DNA from: Butyrivibrio sp. UBA3740
GTDB taxonomy: Bacteria > Bacillota > Clostridia > Lachnospirales > Lachnospiraceae
Reading direction: 5' to 3'
Length of the DNA: 23,418 nucleotides
NCBI GenBank assembly: GCA_002372465.1
Contig: DFGW01000189.1
Location: 1 to 23,418 of the forward strand
Shown here: piece by piece, positions 16,290 to 23,418 of the stretch
Position numbering within the stretch: position 1 is the stretch's first letter
How the letters are laid out: each line of letters begins with the position of its first letter
Made by a program: the position numbers and the translations under genes
Notes under the pieces: model-generated
Told to the model about the DNA's origin: nothing
Database searches by the model: none
The model's input: only the letters and a program-made list of their open reading frames with translations

Positions 16290-17332
16290 TAGACTTTCTT
16301 CTGACTGTTAGTAATGACCAGACACAAGAGGTGGTAGAGGCTGCGGAAACCGCAGTAAAAAGTTCTGATTCTTCACCGCTTAAACTGGCAATTCTGGGGA
16401 TTTTGATAATTGTCTGTGGCAGCATCATGGTCACTGTCTTATACATCATAAGAAAAGCGAGAGAAGAAGACGAGGACGAGTATGATAACGAGACAGGGGA
16501 CGATGAGGATATCAAAACAGTATCACCATCGGAGTCCGGAATGAATACAGTAAAGATTTTTAAAACCTATGCAGGATGCCCATACCATGTCGGAAGCGTG
16601 CATGACATTGGAAGAAGAGAGATGCAGCAGGATTCCTTTGGTGTTTCGGATCTGGAGGATCCGGAGGCACTTAAAGAAAAGGGATTCCTTGCTGTTGTCG
16701 CTGACGGCATGGGAGGCTTGTCCGATGGAGAAAGGATGAGCCAGTTGGTGGTAGTGAATATGCTGCAGGGATTTGAGGAGGCTTCTGCTTCTGATCCTTC
16801 ACCTTCCGTTCTCATGGGGCTTTTGGACAGAGCTACAAAGGAGGTCAACAATGACCTTGGGCCTGAAAAGCTTGGGAAGTGCGGAAGCACGGTTGTTGCT
16901 ACCATTATCAAGAACAATCTTCTTTCCTACATTTCTGTGGGAGACAGCCATATTTATGTATGGCGAGAAGGCAGACTGATCAAGATCAACAAAGATCATA
17001 ACTACGCAGCTGAGCTGGATGAACTGGTATCCAGAGGAGAAATGTCGGCAGAAGAAGCCATGAACGATCCTCAGAGGGCTGCTCTTACCAGTTTCATTGG
17101 CATGGGCAAATTGGAGATGGTTGATCAGAACATTACTCCTTTTGAACTCCACAAAGGAGACAGAATCCTTCTTATGAGCGATGGTATCTATGGAACTCTT
17201 GGGGATGAGAGAATAACCGGACTTATGAATGAACCGCTCAAACAAAGCTGTCTGCTTATGGATAATGAGATAAGAACCATCAACAGGAAGAGCCAGGATA
17301 ACTATACCTGCGTCATTATAGAGATCGAATAA
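16283..17332 (+). CDS. Membrane-anchored PP2C-family Ser/Thr phosphatase
   Basis: A 349-residue protein with a short N-terminal segment, one membrane helix (about 34-56) followed by positive residues (cytoplasmic side), an acidic Asp/Glu linker (61-76) and a PP2C phosphatase domain (about 99-349). Metal-binding motifs are complete: RREMQQD (Asp117), ADGMGG (140-145), GDS (220-222), SDG (299-301) and QDN (338-340). It should remove phosphate from Ser/Thr at the inner membrane face using Mn/Mg. ATG overlaps the preceding stop by 7 bp, and the stop overlaps the following kinase ATG by 1 bp (TAATG), so translation is coupled to the kinase it presumably opposes. Confidence 0.93.
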   Translation: MVIDFLLTVSNDQTQEVVEAAETAVKSSDSSPLKLAILGILIIVCGSIMVTVLYIIRKAREEDEDEYDNETGDDEDIKTVSPSESGMNTVKIFKTYAGCPYHVGSVHDIGRREMQQDSFGVSDLEDPEALKEKGFLAVVADGMGGLSDGERMSQLVVVNMLQGFEEASASDPSPSVLMGLLDRATKEVNNDLGPEKLGKCGSTVVATIIKNNLLSYISVGDSHIYVWREGRLIKINKDHNYAAELDELVSRGEMSAEEAMNDPQRAALTSFIGMGKLEMVDQNITPFELHKGDRILLMSDGIYGTLGDERITGLMNEPLKQSCLLMDNEIRTINRKSQDNYTCVIIEIE

Positions 17333-18687
17333 TGGATGTAAATTCAAATACCCACCAAACTGATCTGATTCCTCAGGGAGAGTCCAAGATCCAGGAGCCT
17401 CCCTTCGCGTTGCCCTTTGAAACTATCATTCATGGTAAGTACCTGATTGGCAGAGTTCTAGGGTTTGGTGGTTTTGGGATAACATACCAGGGAATGAACA
17501 TAGAGACCAATGAGTTCGTTGCCATCAAGGAGTATTACCCCAATGGTATGTTGTCAAGATATCCGGGTACAACCCAGGTCAGTGTCATCTCTGCCTCCAA
17601 TATTTTTCACAGAGAAAAGGATAAGTTCCTTCAGGAAGCAAGGATAATCTACCATTGTCAGAACAGACATATACTTAAGATTTACAGTCTGTTTGAAGAA
17701 AATGGTACGGCCTATTATGTTATGGAGTTCCTTGACGGAAGAGATCTGATGCACTACCTTAAGTCACGCAGCGGATCCATTATCTGGGAGGAGCTTAAAC
17801 CCATTGTGGCAGATATCATGGACGCCCTGGAGACAGTTCACAGGGAAGGGGTTATTCACAGGGATATAAGTCCCGACAATATTTATCTATGTTCTGACAA
17901 TACTGCCAAGATCATTGATTTTGGCACTGCCAGATCTGCCTTTGACGGAAAAGAAAAATCGGTAATCCTTAAGAAGGGATATGCCCCTATAGAGCAGTAT
18001 TCATCAAAGGGAACTCAGGGTCCATGGACCGATGTCTATGCTCTTGGGGCTACAATGTACAGGTCTTTGACAGGAGTGATTCCGCCGGAAGCTCCCGACA
18101 GACAGTATCAGGATAGTCTTAGAAGACCTTCTGATATGGGGATAAGTCTTCCTGGGCATGTTGAGACTGCGATAATGAGAGCGCTAAATGTCAAGGAAGC
18201 AGACCGGTTCCAGTCTGTGGCTGAGTTTAGGGATGCTATTATTCCAAGGGCTTCAAGTAGTACGAATTTCTTTACTTCGATTTTCGGTAAGGCCAAAATC
18301 CCGACAGGAGGTTTTGCTGATACCACCAGGGAACTGGCGGATACCATATCAAGCTATGTATACAGTTGGGCAAAGCTTAATCCTACTCTTACGGGAATTA
18401 AAGGGTACTACGCAGGACAGACTTTCCAGCTTGATCAGGACATAATATTTGGAAGAGATCCCAATAACTGCAATGTTATTTTTCCTGCGGGAACTGCAGG
18501 AATAAGCAGGATACACTGTCAGATCTGCCTTAATGTAAATGGTCAGAAGGCAGTGATAATAGACTGCAATTCGACCTACGGCACCTTTTTAAACGGGATG
18601 AAGCTTTATCCCGGACAGCCGGCGATTTTGCAGACAGGAAGCATTATTTCTTTTGGAACAGACAACGTATTTTCATTTAATCTTTGA
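17332..18687 (+). CDS. Soluble Ser/Thr protein kinase fused to a C-terminal FHA domain
   Basis: A 451-residue protein. Residues about 34-305 form a Hanks-type kinase with Gly loop GFGGFG (44-49), ATP Lys66, Glu102, catalytic HRDISPDN (176-183), DFG (196-198) and an APIE-type segment (218-221). The catalytic loop has Ser where most kinases have Lys, typical of one bacterial clade, so activity is expected. There is no membrane helix. Residues about 353-451 are an FHA domain with FGR (373-375), SRIH (392-395) and STYGTFLNG (414-422), closely related to the FHA-TM protein upstream. The fused FHA could dock the kinase on phosphorylated partners or on itself. It is translationally coupled to the PP2C gene before it. 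Confidence 0.93.
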   Translation: MDVNSNTHQTDLIPQGESKIQEPPFALPFETIIHGKYLIGRVLGFGGFGITYQGMNIETNEFVAIKEYYPNGMLSRYPGTTQVSVISASNIFHREKDKFLQEARIIYHCQNRHILKIYSLFEENGTAYYVMEFLDGRDLMHYLKSRSGSIIWEELKPIVADIMDALETVHREGVIHRDISPDNIYLCSDNTAKIIDFGTARSAFDGKEKSVILKKGYAPIEQYSSKGTQGPWTDVYALGATMYRSLTGVIPPEAPDRQYQDSLRRPSDMGISLPGHVETAIMRALNVKEADRFQSVAEFRDAIIPRASSSTNFFTSIFGKAKIPTGGFADTTRELADTISSYVYSWAKLNPTLTGIKGYYAGQTFQLDQDIIFGRDPNNCNVIFPAGTAGISRIHCQICLNVNGQKAVIIDCNSTYGTFLNGMKLYPGQPAILQTGSIISFGTDNVFSFNL

Positions 18688-18695
18688 TCATAAAT

Positions 18696-19439
18696 ATGAG
18701 TGAAGAAAAAAAATCATTGATAAGCATAGCTAAGTATTCAAGTAAGGGCGGACGGTCAGAGAATGAAGACAGTTGCGGCTATACAACAGACGGAAAAGGA
18801 AGTCTTTTAGTCGTGGTTGCTGACGGACTTGGCGGAGAAGGCCAGGGTGCGCTGGCTTCAAGGACTGCCATGGATGCCCTTTTGGACAACTTTAAGAAGG
18901 AGTCGGCAAAAGAACCTTCTGATATGTCTTTGTGGTTCACAATTGCCAATGAAAAAGTTCTCGAAATGCAGACTCCGGAGTGCTCCATGAAGACCACGGC
19001 AGTAGCCTTACAGGTTACCAAACATACTGCCATGTGGGGACATGTTGGCGATACAAGGCTTTACCACTTCGTTAATGGGAATTATGAGAGCCGGACTTTC
19101 GACCATAGCGTATCCCAGATGTCGGTGCTGCGCGGAGAGATAAAAGAGGAAGATATAAGGGGACATGTCGACAGAAACAGGCTCCTAAAGGCTCTTGGAA
19201 GAGACGAAGGAATAGTTCCGGAGCTCTCGGATGAAATTGAGCTGGGAGATGAAGTGCAGCATGCATTTCTTCTTTGTACGGACGGATTTTGGGAATATGT
19301 CCTGGAAAATGAGATGGAAGAGTGTCTTAGATCATCACAAAGCGCCAAGGAGTGGCTGGATGGGATGATCGAAATACTGAAATCCCGAGCTAAAGCGGAT
19401 AATGATAATAATACGGCCGTAGGGCTGATTATAGGATAA
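18696..19439 (+). CDS. Soluble PP2C-family Ser/Thr phosphatase
   Basis: A 247-residue cytoplasmic PP2C phosphatase, about the minimal domain size. The motifs are RSENEDS (20-26), ADGLGG (42-47), GDTR (118-121), CTDG (194-197) and DN near 236-239, so the metal centre looks intact. It differs from the upstream PP2C in lacking a membrane anchor. The frame can start at TTG 18684; ATG at 18696 is chosen as more usual, though neither has a clear ribosome site, so translation probably depends on ribosomes finishing the kinase gene 8 bp before. The stop overlaps an ATG at 19439, though the next gene more likely starts at 19463. Confidence 0.9.
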   Translation: MSEEKKSLISIAKYSSKGGRSENEDSCGYTTDGKGSLLVVVADGLGGEGQGALASRTAMDALLDNFKKESAKEPSDMSLWFTIANEKVLEMQTPECSMKTTAVALQVTKHTAMWGHVGDTRLYHFVNGNYESRTFDHSVSQMSVLRGEIKEEDIRGHVDRNRLLKALGRDEGIVPELSDEIELGDEVQHAFLLCTDGFWEYVLENEMEECLRSSQSAKEWLDGMIEILKSRAKADNDNNTAVGLIIG

Positions 19440-19462
19440 TGACATTCAGGAGGCTTTGTCAT

Positions 19463-21397
19463 ATGAGAAACAAACATCATGCGTTAAGAAAAGTTCTTTT
19501 GACATCTCTGGTATTGATGCTCCTTGTAGCGTTTATGCCGGTGAGAGCATATGCTGATGAGGCATTTCAGATAGGCATTGACGGCTATAAGGCCGAGGAT
19601 GGAAATCTGAAAATCTATGTCAATCAGAATCAGGGGAGCAGCTTTACCATAACACCTGAGCAGACAGAGGTTATGCTTGGAAACAATACCCTGACCACAC
19701 AGGAGATCAGGACCTTTGGCGAGACCGGAGAACCTGTTACATACCTGTGCGTCATTGATGTCTCCGGTTCCATGAGTCAGGACAGGATAGACAAGGCTGC
19801 GGAAGTTATTAAGAACCTTGCGGACATGAAAAAAGCTGAGGATAAGATTGCCATTACCACTATGGGAAATGAGCTTAATCAGTCTGCATACATGACAGAT
19901 CCTGAAGAAATTAAAAACCTTGCCGACAGCATCAAGGTGACCAGGGAAGATACAAATCTTTATTACGCTGTAGTTGAAGAGATCAATGCCCTCAAAGCTT
20001 CTGATGATGCCAAGGGGAAGAGGTGTCTTGTTATTTTCTCTGACGGTGCTGATGATCAGGCTACGGGAGTTACCCAGGGTGAAGCGGAAACTGCTGTAAC
20101 AGGCAGTCATATTCCTGTGTTTACGGTAGGTCTTCTCAAAAATGCAAAGAGTACTTCGGATCAGGAGATGGCAAAGATACTTGGAAGCTTTGCACGTATC
20201 TCCTCAGGCGGAATGCATTTTGCACCGGCTCTTGGCGATGGCGAAATAGAGACAATTGCTGACTCTATAATTGACAGGATCAATTCATCCTTCGTTCTCT
20301 ATGAAGGCCTTGAGGATGTAAATATTTCAGGAAAAGAGGTTGCTCTTAAGACTACAATATCAACCCAGGACGGTCAGTCTGCAACTGATACACTGACTCT
20401 TCCCGATAGCGATGTAAAGTCTATCCAGGAGTATATCGAATCTCTGGCTCCCGCTGAGCCTGAAGTACCTGCTTTTGATATTTCGATCACTCAGGTGGCA
20501 ACAGAAGACGGTAAGCTTGTTGTCAGCGTAAACCACAACAAGGATGCCTCAGTTTTTGACAGTATCCAGAATGTGGAAGTCAAACTTGGCGATACACTTC
20601 TTGGAAATGTGGACAAAAAGCTGTCCGAGGAGGACGGTGAGACCATCCTTCTGTATGAGGAGGTTGAGGACTTAAGCCTTCTGGATAATGAGACAACACT
20701 TTATGCGTCTATTTCCGCATTGGGCGAGACTGCTGTAGATACAATAAGGATTTCTGCTGAAGATGCCTCCACATTAAAGGGAGCTCTCGGAAAGCTTATA
20801 TTCGGGCTTAAGCCCATGTATTTCTATGCGCTTTGCGGACTTCTGGCAGTTCTTTTGGCACTTGTTGTGCTTCTGATTGTCAAGAATTCCAAGAAGGATG
20901 AGATTGCAGAGGAAGAACCCCAGGATGATTTTTCTGAGGAAGAAGGAGAGAATACCTATGATGACAATGTTCCGACACAGGGTTCTCCTTCATTTAACAA
21001 TGAAAGCGTGACCATCCCCGGTGAGGCATTAAATAATCAGGGAGCATCAGTGACTATGCCTATTACTTCAGCAACCCCGGCAGACAGCTCAAGCTTAAAT
21101 GTGCTGTTTGTCAGGATGGGTAAGGGAGAAGAAAAGTCATTTAAGGCCACTGTCTCCGGCAATCCTTGCAAAATAGGAAGAAGTGCAACTCAGTCAAAGA
21201 TGGCCATGACAGATGACACTGCTTTGTCGAGCGTACATTGTTCTCTTAGCACTAAAGGAAACAGACTGTTTATTAAAGATGAGAAGTCCACTAACGGAAC
21301 ATTTGTAAATGGTGTTCCAATCTCTGGACAGTTTGAGCTCAGCCAGGATGATATAGTTCTTATTGGCTCCTATGAATACAGAGTATCCTGGAAATAA
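19463..21397 (+). CDS. Secreted VWA domain protein with membrane helix and cytoplasmic FHA domain
   Basis: A 644-residue transmembrane protein. A signal peptide (about 1-32, positive N-terminus, hydrophobic core, then AYADEAF) precedes an external von Willebrand A domain (about 93-280). Its metal-binding MIDAS is intact: DVSGSMS (99-104), Thr164 in the DTNLYYA segment, and FSDGADD (Asp194). A beta-rich region follows (about 335-430), then a membrane helix (about 452-473), an acidic linker with SVTIPGE and SVTMPIT, and a C-terminal FHA domain (about 545-643: IGRS, SSVH, STNGTFVNG). ATG at 19463 is preferred over 19439 because AGGAGG lies 9 bases before it. The layout suggests a receptor binding a ligand outside and phosphothreonine inside. 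The ligand is unknown. Confidence 0.9.
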   Translation: MRNKHHALRKVLLTSLVLMLLVAFMPVRAYADEAFQIGIDGYKAEDGNLKIYVNQNQGSSFTITPEQTEVMLGNNTLTTQEIRTFGETGEPVTYLCVIDVSGSMSQDRIDKAAEVIKNLADMKKAEDKIAITTMGNELNQSAYMTDPEEIKNLADSIKVTREDTNLYYAVVEEINALKASDDAKGKRCLVIFSDGADDQATGVTQGEAETAVTGSHIPVFTVGLLKNAKSTSDQEMAKILGSFARISSGGMHFAPALGDGEIETIADSIIDRINSSFVLYEGLEDVNISGKEVALKTTISTQDGQSATDTLTLPDSDVKSIQEYIESLAPAEPEVPAFDISITQVATEDGKLVVSVNHNKDASVFDSIQNVEVKLGDTLLGNVDKKLSEEDGETILLYEEVEDLSLLDNETTLYASISALGETAVDTIRISAEDASTLKGALGKLIFGLKPMYFYALCGLLAVLLALVVLLIVKNSKKDEIAEEEPQDDFSEEEGENTYDDNVPTQGSPSFNNESVTIPGEALNNQGASVTMPITSATPADSSSLNVLFVRMGKGEEKSFKATVSGNPCKIGRSATQSKMAMTDDTALSSVHCSLSTKGNRLFIKDEKSTNGTFVNGVPISGQFELSQDDIVLIGSYEYRVSWK

Positions 21398-21435
21398 AAA
21401 ACATTACTATTTTATAACTGGAGGATTAACGGCAT

Positions 21436-23418
21436 ATGGACGTAAGCAAGCTTTGTCCGCATTGTATGAAAGAGATGAAATCCGTGGGGGAATACTGCCC
21501 TTATTGCGGAAAGAGCATTAAGGATGCTAGTGCCGGATTACATCAGCTGAATCCCTTTACGATACTTCAGGGCAAATACCTTGTTGGAAGTGTTCTCGGC
21601 GAAGGCGGATTTGGTATTACCTATATCGGAATTGATATGAACCTTGAGGTAAGGGTTGCTATCAAGGAGTTCTATCCAAATGGATATGTTTCCCGAGATC
21701 ATACCCAGACCACGATCGTTACTCAGTTCAATAATTCCAACGCTGAGGCTGTACGCAAGTGGAAGGAAGGCTTTGTAAAAGAAGCCAGGGCTCTCGGTAA
21801 ATGTCAGAACCTTCCGGGCATCGTAGGAGTAAAAGACTTCTTTGAGGAAAACGGAACTGCCTACATTGTAATGGAGTATGTAGATGGTACGACACTCAAG
21901 AGCTATATAAAGGATAAGGGTGGAAAGATCAGTGCGGATGAGTTGCTTCCTGCCATAAGGCCGGTTATGTCTTCTCTTCAGCAGGTTCATGACACAGGAG
22001 TTATCCATAGGGATATCAGCCCTGACAATATCATGTTCATGCCTGACGGAAGTATGAAACTGCTTGACTTTGGAGCTGCAAGAAGCTTTGCTGAAGCAGA
22101 TGCCCAAAGGAGCCTTTCGGTTATGTTGAAACCGGGTTTTGCTCCTGAAGAGCAGTATAGGACCCACGGAAATCAGGGACCCTGGTCAGATGTCTATGCA
22201 CTTGCTGCTACTATCTACAGGTGCATAACAGGAACCGTTCCAGTAGAATCCATGGAACGAATGAGAAAGGATACGCTTAAGAGCCCCAAGGAGCTTGGGA
22301 TAAAGATAAGTGATCAGCAGAATGCTGCACTTATGAAGGCTATGGCGGTATATGCCGAGGACAGATTCCAGTCCATCAGGGATTTTGAAAAGGCACTCTA
22401 TGAGGGAGTACCTGTGGGACCTGTACCGACACCTGCGCCTGCACCGGTTAAGAAGGAATACACCCAGACCGGTGGAGCTGTTTCCGGCTCTTCAGACAAG
22501 ACAGGAACTACCGGACAAGCTGCGACTGCGTCTGATAAATCAAAGCTTCCGCTTTACATTGGCGGTGGAGCTATCGCACTTATTCTTGTTGGTGCCATTA
22601 TATTCAATGCACTTAACAAGGGCTCATCAACTCAGAATAAAACCATAGAAGGAGAAGAGGCAAAAACAACTGAAACAACTGAAAAAGCTGCAGATGAAGC
22701 AGCTGCTTCTGAAGAGGGCGATGAAGCTCAGGTGCCAGCCGGAAATATCTGGCAGCAGACTTACCCTAGGCTTCTGGAGACCTATCATGGTTCAGCATCA
22801 GCAATGTTTACACTGACTGACGTGAATGGAGACGATATTCCCGAGATGATCATTTCCGATGAGGAGGGGATAGAGCTTGTAACTTGTCAGGAGGACGGAA
22901 CTACAGACAGCGTCTCTTTTGACGAGGCAGTATGCGGTATAAATGAGAGAGAGAATAGCGTATATATCTCTCTGGTTGACAGGGACTCTGTCTACGATTA
23001 TGTTTATAAAATTGAAAACGGAAAATGGACTGTTGACCAGAATGGAAGCATAAAGACCGGCGTTAATTCATACATGGAGCCTGATTGCAGCTACTATTTG
23101 GAGGACAGATCTGTTCAGGCCCAGAATTACTACAACTGGATTGATGATTTATACAGGAAGGCAGGAGCACTTTCCGATTACTCCTTTATCAAGGTTTCTT
23201 CAGGTAAAAAGGCTCTGGCTGAAATCGGGTCTTCCAGTGACATGTCCTATTATTCTGATGCTTCCTTTAGCGCAGATTCCATAAGCAACTATGAATGCAC
23301 TAAGAGCATGCAGGTTTTTATTGCTCCCGAAGACGCCGAGTACTGCTTTGAGCTTAAGGGCGGTGCCGGAGGTGCTGACGGAGAACATGTTGACGCAGGC
23401 AGGATGTATGATGGCGAC
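21436..23418 (+). CDS. Zinc-ribbon transmembrane Ser/Thr kinase with ectodomain (3' end cut by window edge)
   Basis: Open for 661 codons to the window edge. The N-terminus is a CPHC...CPYC zinc ribbon (C7, C10, C21, C24). The kinase domain spans about 47-322: GEGGFG (55-60), Lys77, HRDISPDN (191-198), DFG (211-213), APEE (236-239). A Pro-rich linker (about 325-337) and a low-complexity segment lead to a membrane helix (about 372-393), then a Thr/Glu-rich stalk and an external region. That region contains a calcium-loop-like DVNGDDIPE (462-470), as in FG-GAP/dockerin-like repeats, and near the edge a Gly-rich segment (GGAGGADGEH). It is not preceded by a clear new promoter; GGAGG precedes ATG. 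Unlike PASTA kinases it has no PASTA repeats. The kinase is a close paralogue of the one at 17332-18687. The external ligand and the true C-terminus are unknown. Confidence 0.92.
   Translation, partial: MDVSKLCPHCMKEMKSVGEYCPYCGKSIKDASAGLHQLNPFTILQGKYLVGSVLGEGGFGITYIGIDMNLEVRVAIKEFYPNGYVSRDHTQTTIVTQFNNSNAEAVRKWKEGFVKEARALGKCQNLPGIVGVKDFFEENGTAYIVMEYVDGTTLKSYIKDKGGKISADELLPAIRPVMSSLQQVHDTGVIHRDISPDNIMFMPDGSMKLLDFGAARSFAEADAQRSLSVMLKPGFAPEEQYRTHGNQGPWSDVYALAATIYRCITGTVPVESMERMRKDTLKSPKELGIKISDQQNAALMKAMAVYAEDRFQSIRDFEKALYEGVPVGPVPTPAPAPVKKEYTQTGGAVSGSSDKTGTTGQAATASDKSKLPLYIGGGAIALILVGAIIFNALNKGSSTQNKTIEGEEAKTTETTEKAADEAAASEEGDEAQVPAGNIWQQTYPRLLETYHGSASAMFTLTDVNGDDIPEMIISDEEGIELVTCQEDGTTDSVSFDEAVCGINERENSVYISLVDRDSVYDYVYKIENGKWTVDQNGSIKTGVNSYMEPDCSYYLEDRSVQAQNYYNWIDDLYRKAGALSDYSFIKVSSGKKALAEIGSSSDMSYYSDASFSADSISNYECTKSMQVFIAPEDAEYCFELKGGAGGADGEHVDAGRMYDGD

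Noticed and set aside
19484..20110. Long minus-strand frame (208 codons) opposite the VWA gene
   Set aside because: It lies wholly inside a well-supported gene with signal peptide and VWA motifs, and shows no domain of its own.
21538..22167. Long minus-strand frame (209 codons) opposite the last kinase
   Set aside because: It is the mirror of conserved kinase motifs on the plus strand; no ribosome site or recognisable product.
22667..22691. Short tandem repeat of ACTGAAACA-like units
   Set aside because: It encodes the Thr/Glu-rich stalk after the membrane helix; too short and low-complexity to be a separate repeat element.
14770..23418. Type VI or type VII secretion locus
   Set aside because: FHA, kinase and PP2C genes occur in such loci, but no Tss, EssC, WXG100 or similar gene is visible in the window; it could still start beyond the right edge.

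Overview
The window looks like chromosomal DNA of an anaerobic, moderately AT-rich Clostridia, most likely a Lachnospiraceae of the Butyrivibrio/Pseudobutyrivibrio type. This rests on gene content and style: a T-box-controlled pheST, DegV, several c-di-GMP genes, strong AGGAGG ribosome sites and strict strand polarity. No 16S or other taxonomic marker is present, so it is an inference. I see no tRNA, rRNA, CRISPR array, transposase or prophage gene.

Layout. (1) Positions 1-2398, minus strand: a PAS/GGDEF/GAF-like diguanylate cyclase followed by an MntP-type manganese efflux pump that runs off the left edge. (2) 2489-3373: a DegV-family lipid-binding protein, divergent from the cyclase. (3) 3370-7362: a promoter overlapping the degV stop codon, a tRNA-Phe T-box leader with terminator, an unexplained 124-nt nested inverted-repeat element, then pheS (UUG start) and pheT, closed by a hairpin. 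(4) 7464-10032: an M18 aminopeptidase and queA. (5) 10095-12623: a PilZ protein, a UDP-glucose 6-dehydrogenase overlapping it by 4 bp, and a PAS-GGDEL protein, closed by a strong terminator; this looks like a small c-di-GMP/exopolysaccharide module. (6) 12761-14637: hflK and hflC with their own promoter and terminator. (7) 14770 to the right edge: eight same-strand genes, many overlapping or nearly touching, which encode a protein-phosphorylation system.

The last region is the most interesting. In order it holds a small DUF4282-like membrane protein, an FHA-TM protein, a zinc-ribbon/FHA protein with repeated Thr motifs, a membrane-anchored PP2C phosphatase, a soluble kinase fused to FHA, a soluble PP2C phosphatase, a secreted-VWA/TM/cytoplasmic-FHA protein, and a zinc-ribbon kinase with one TM segment and a large ectodomain. 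Two kinases, two phosphatases and four FHA phosphothreonine-binding domains in about 8 kb imply a closed circuit. The VWA and kinase ectodomains could sense something outside the cell, the kinases would phosphorylate Thr in linkers, and FHA domains would read the mark. The parts resemble the VWA-PP2C-kinase triads of TerY-P systems and the FHA/kinase/phosphatase modules of secretion systems, but I know of no described system with this exact set.

Limits: everything is read from sequence and family knowledge, with no database search. Promoter and RNA-structure calls are by eye. The last kinase and mntP are cut by the window edges.
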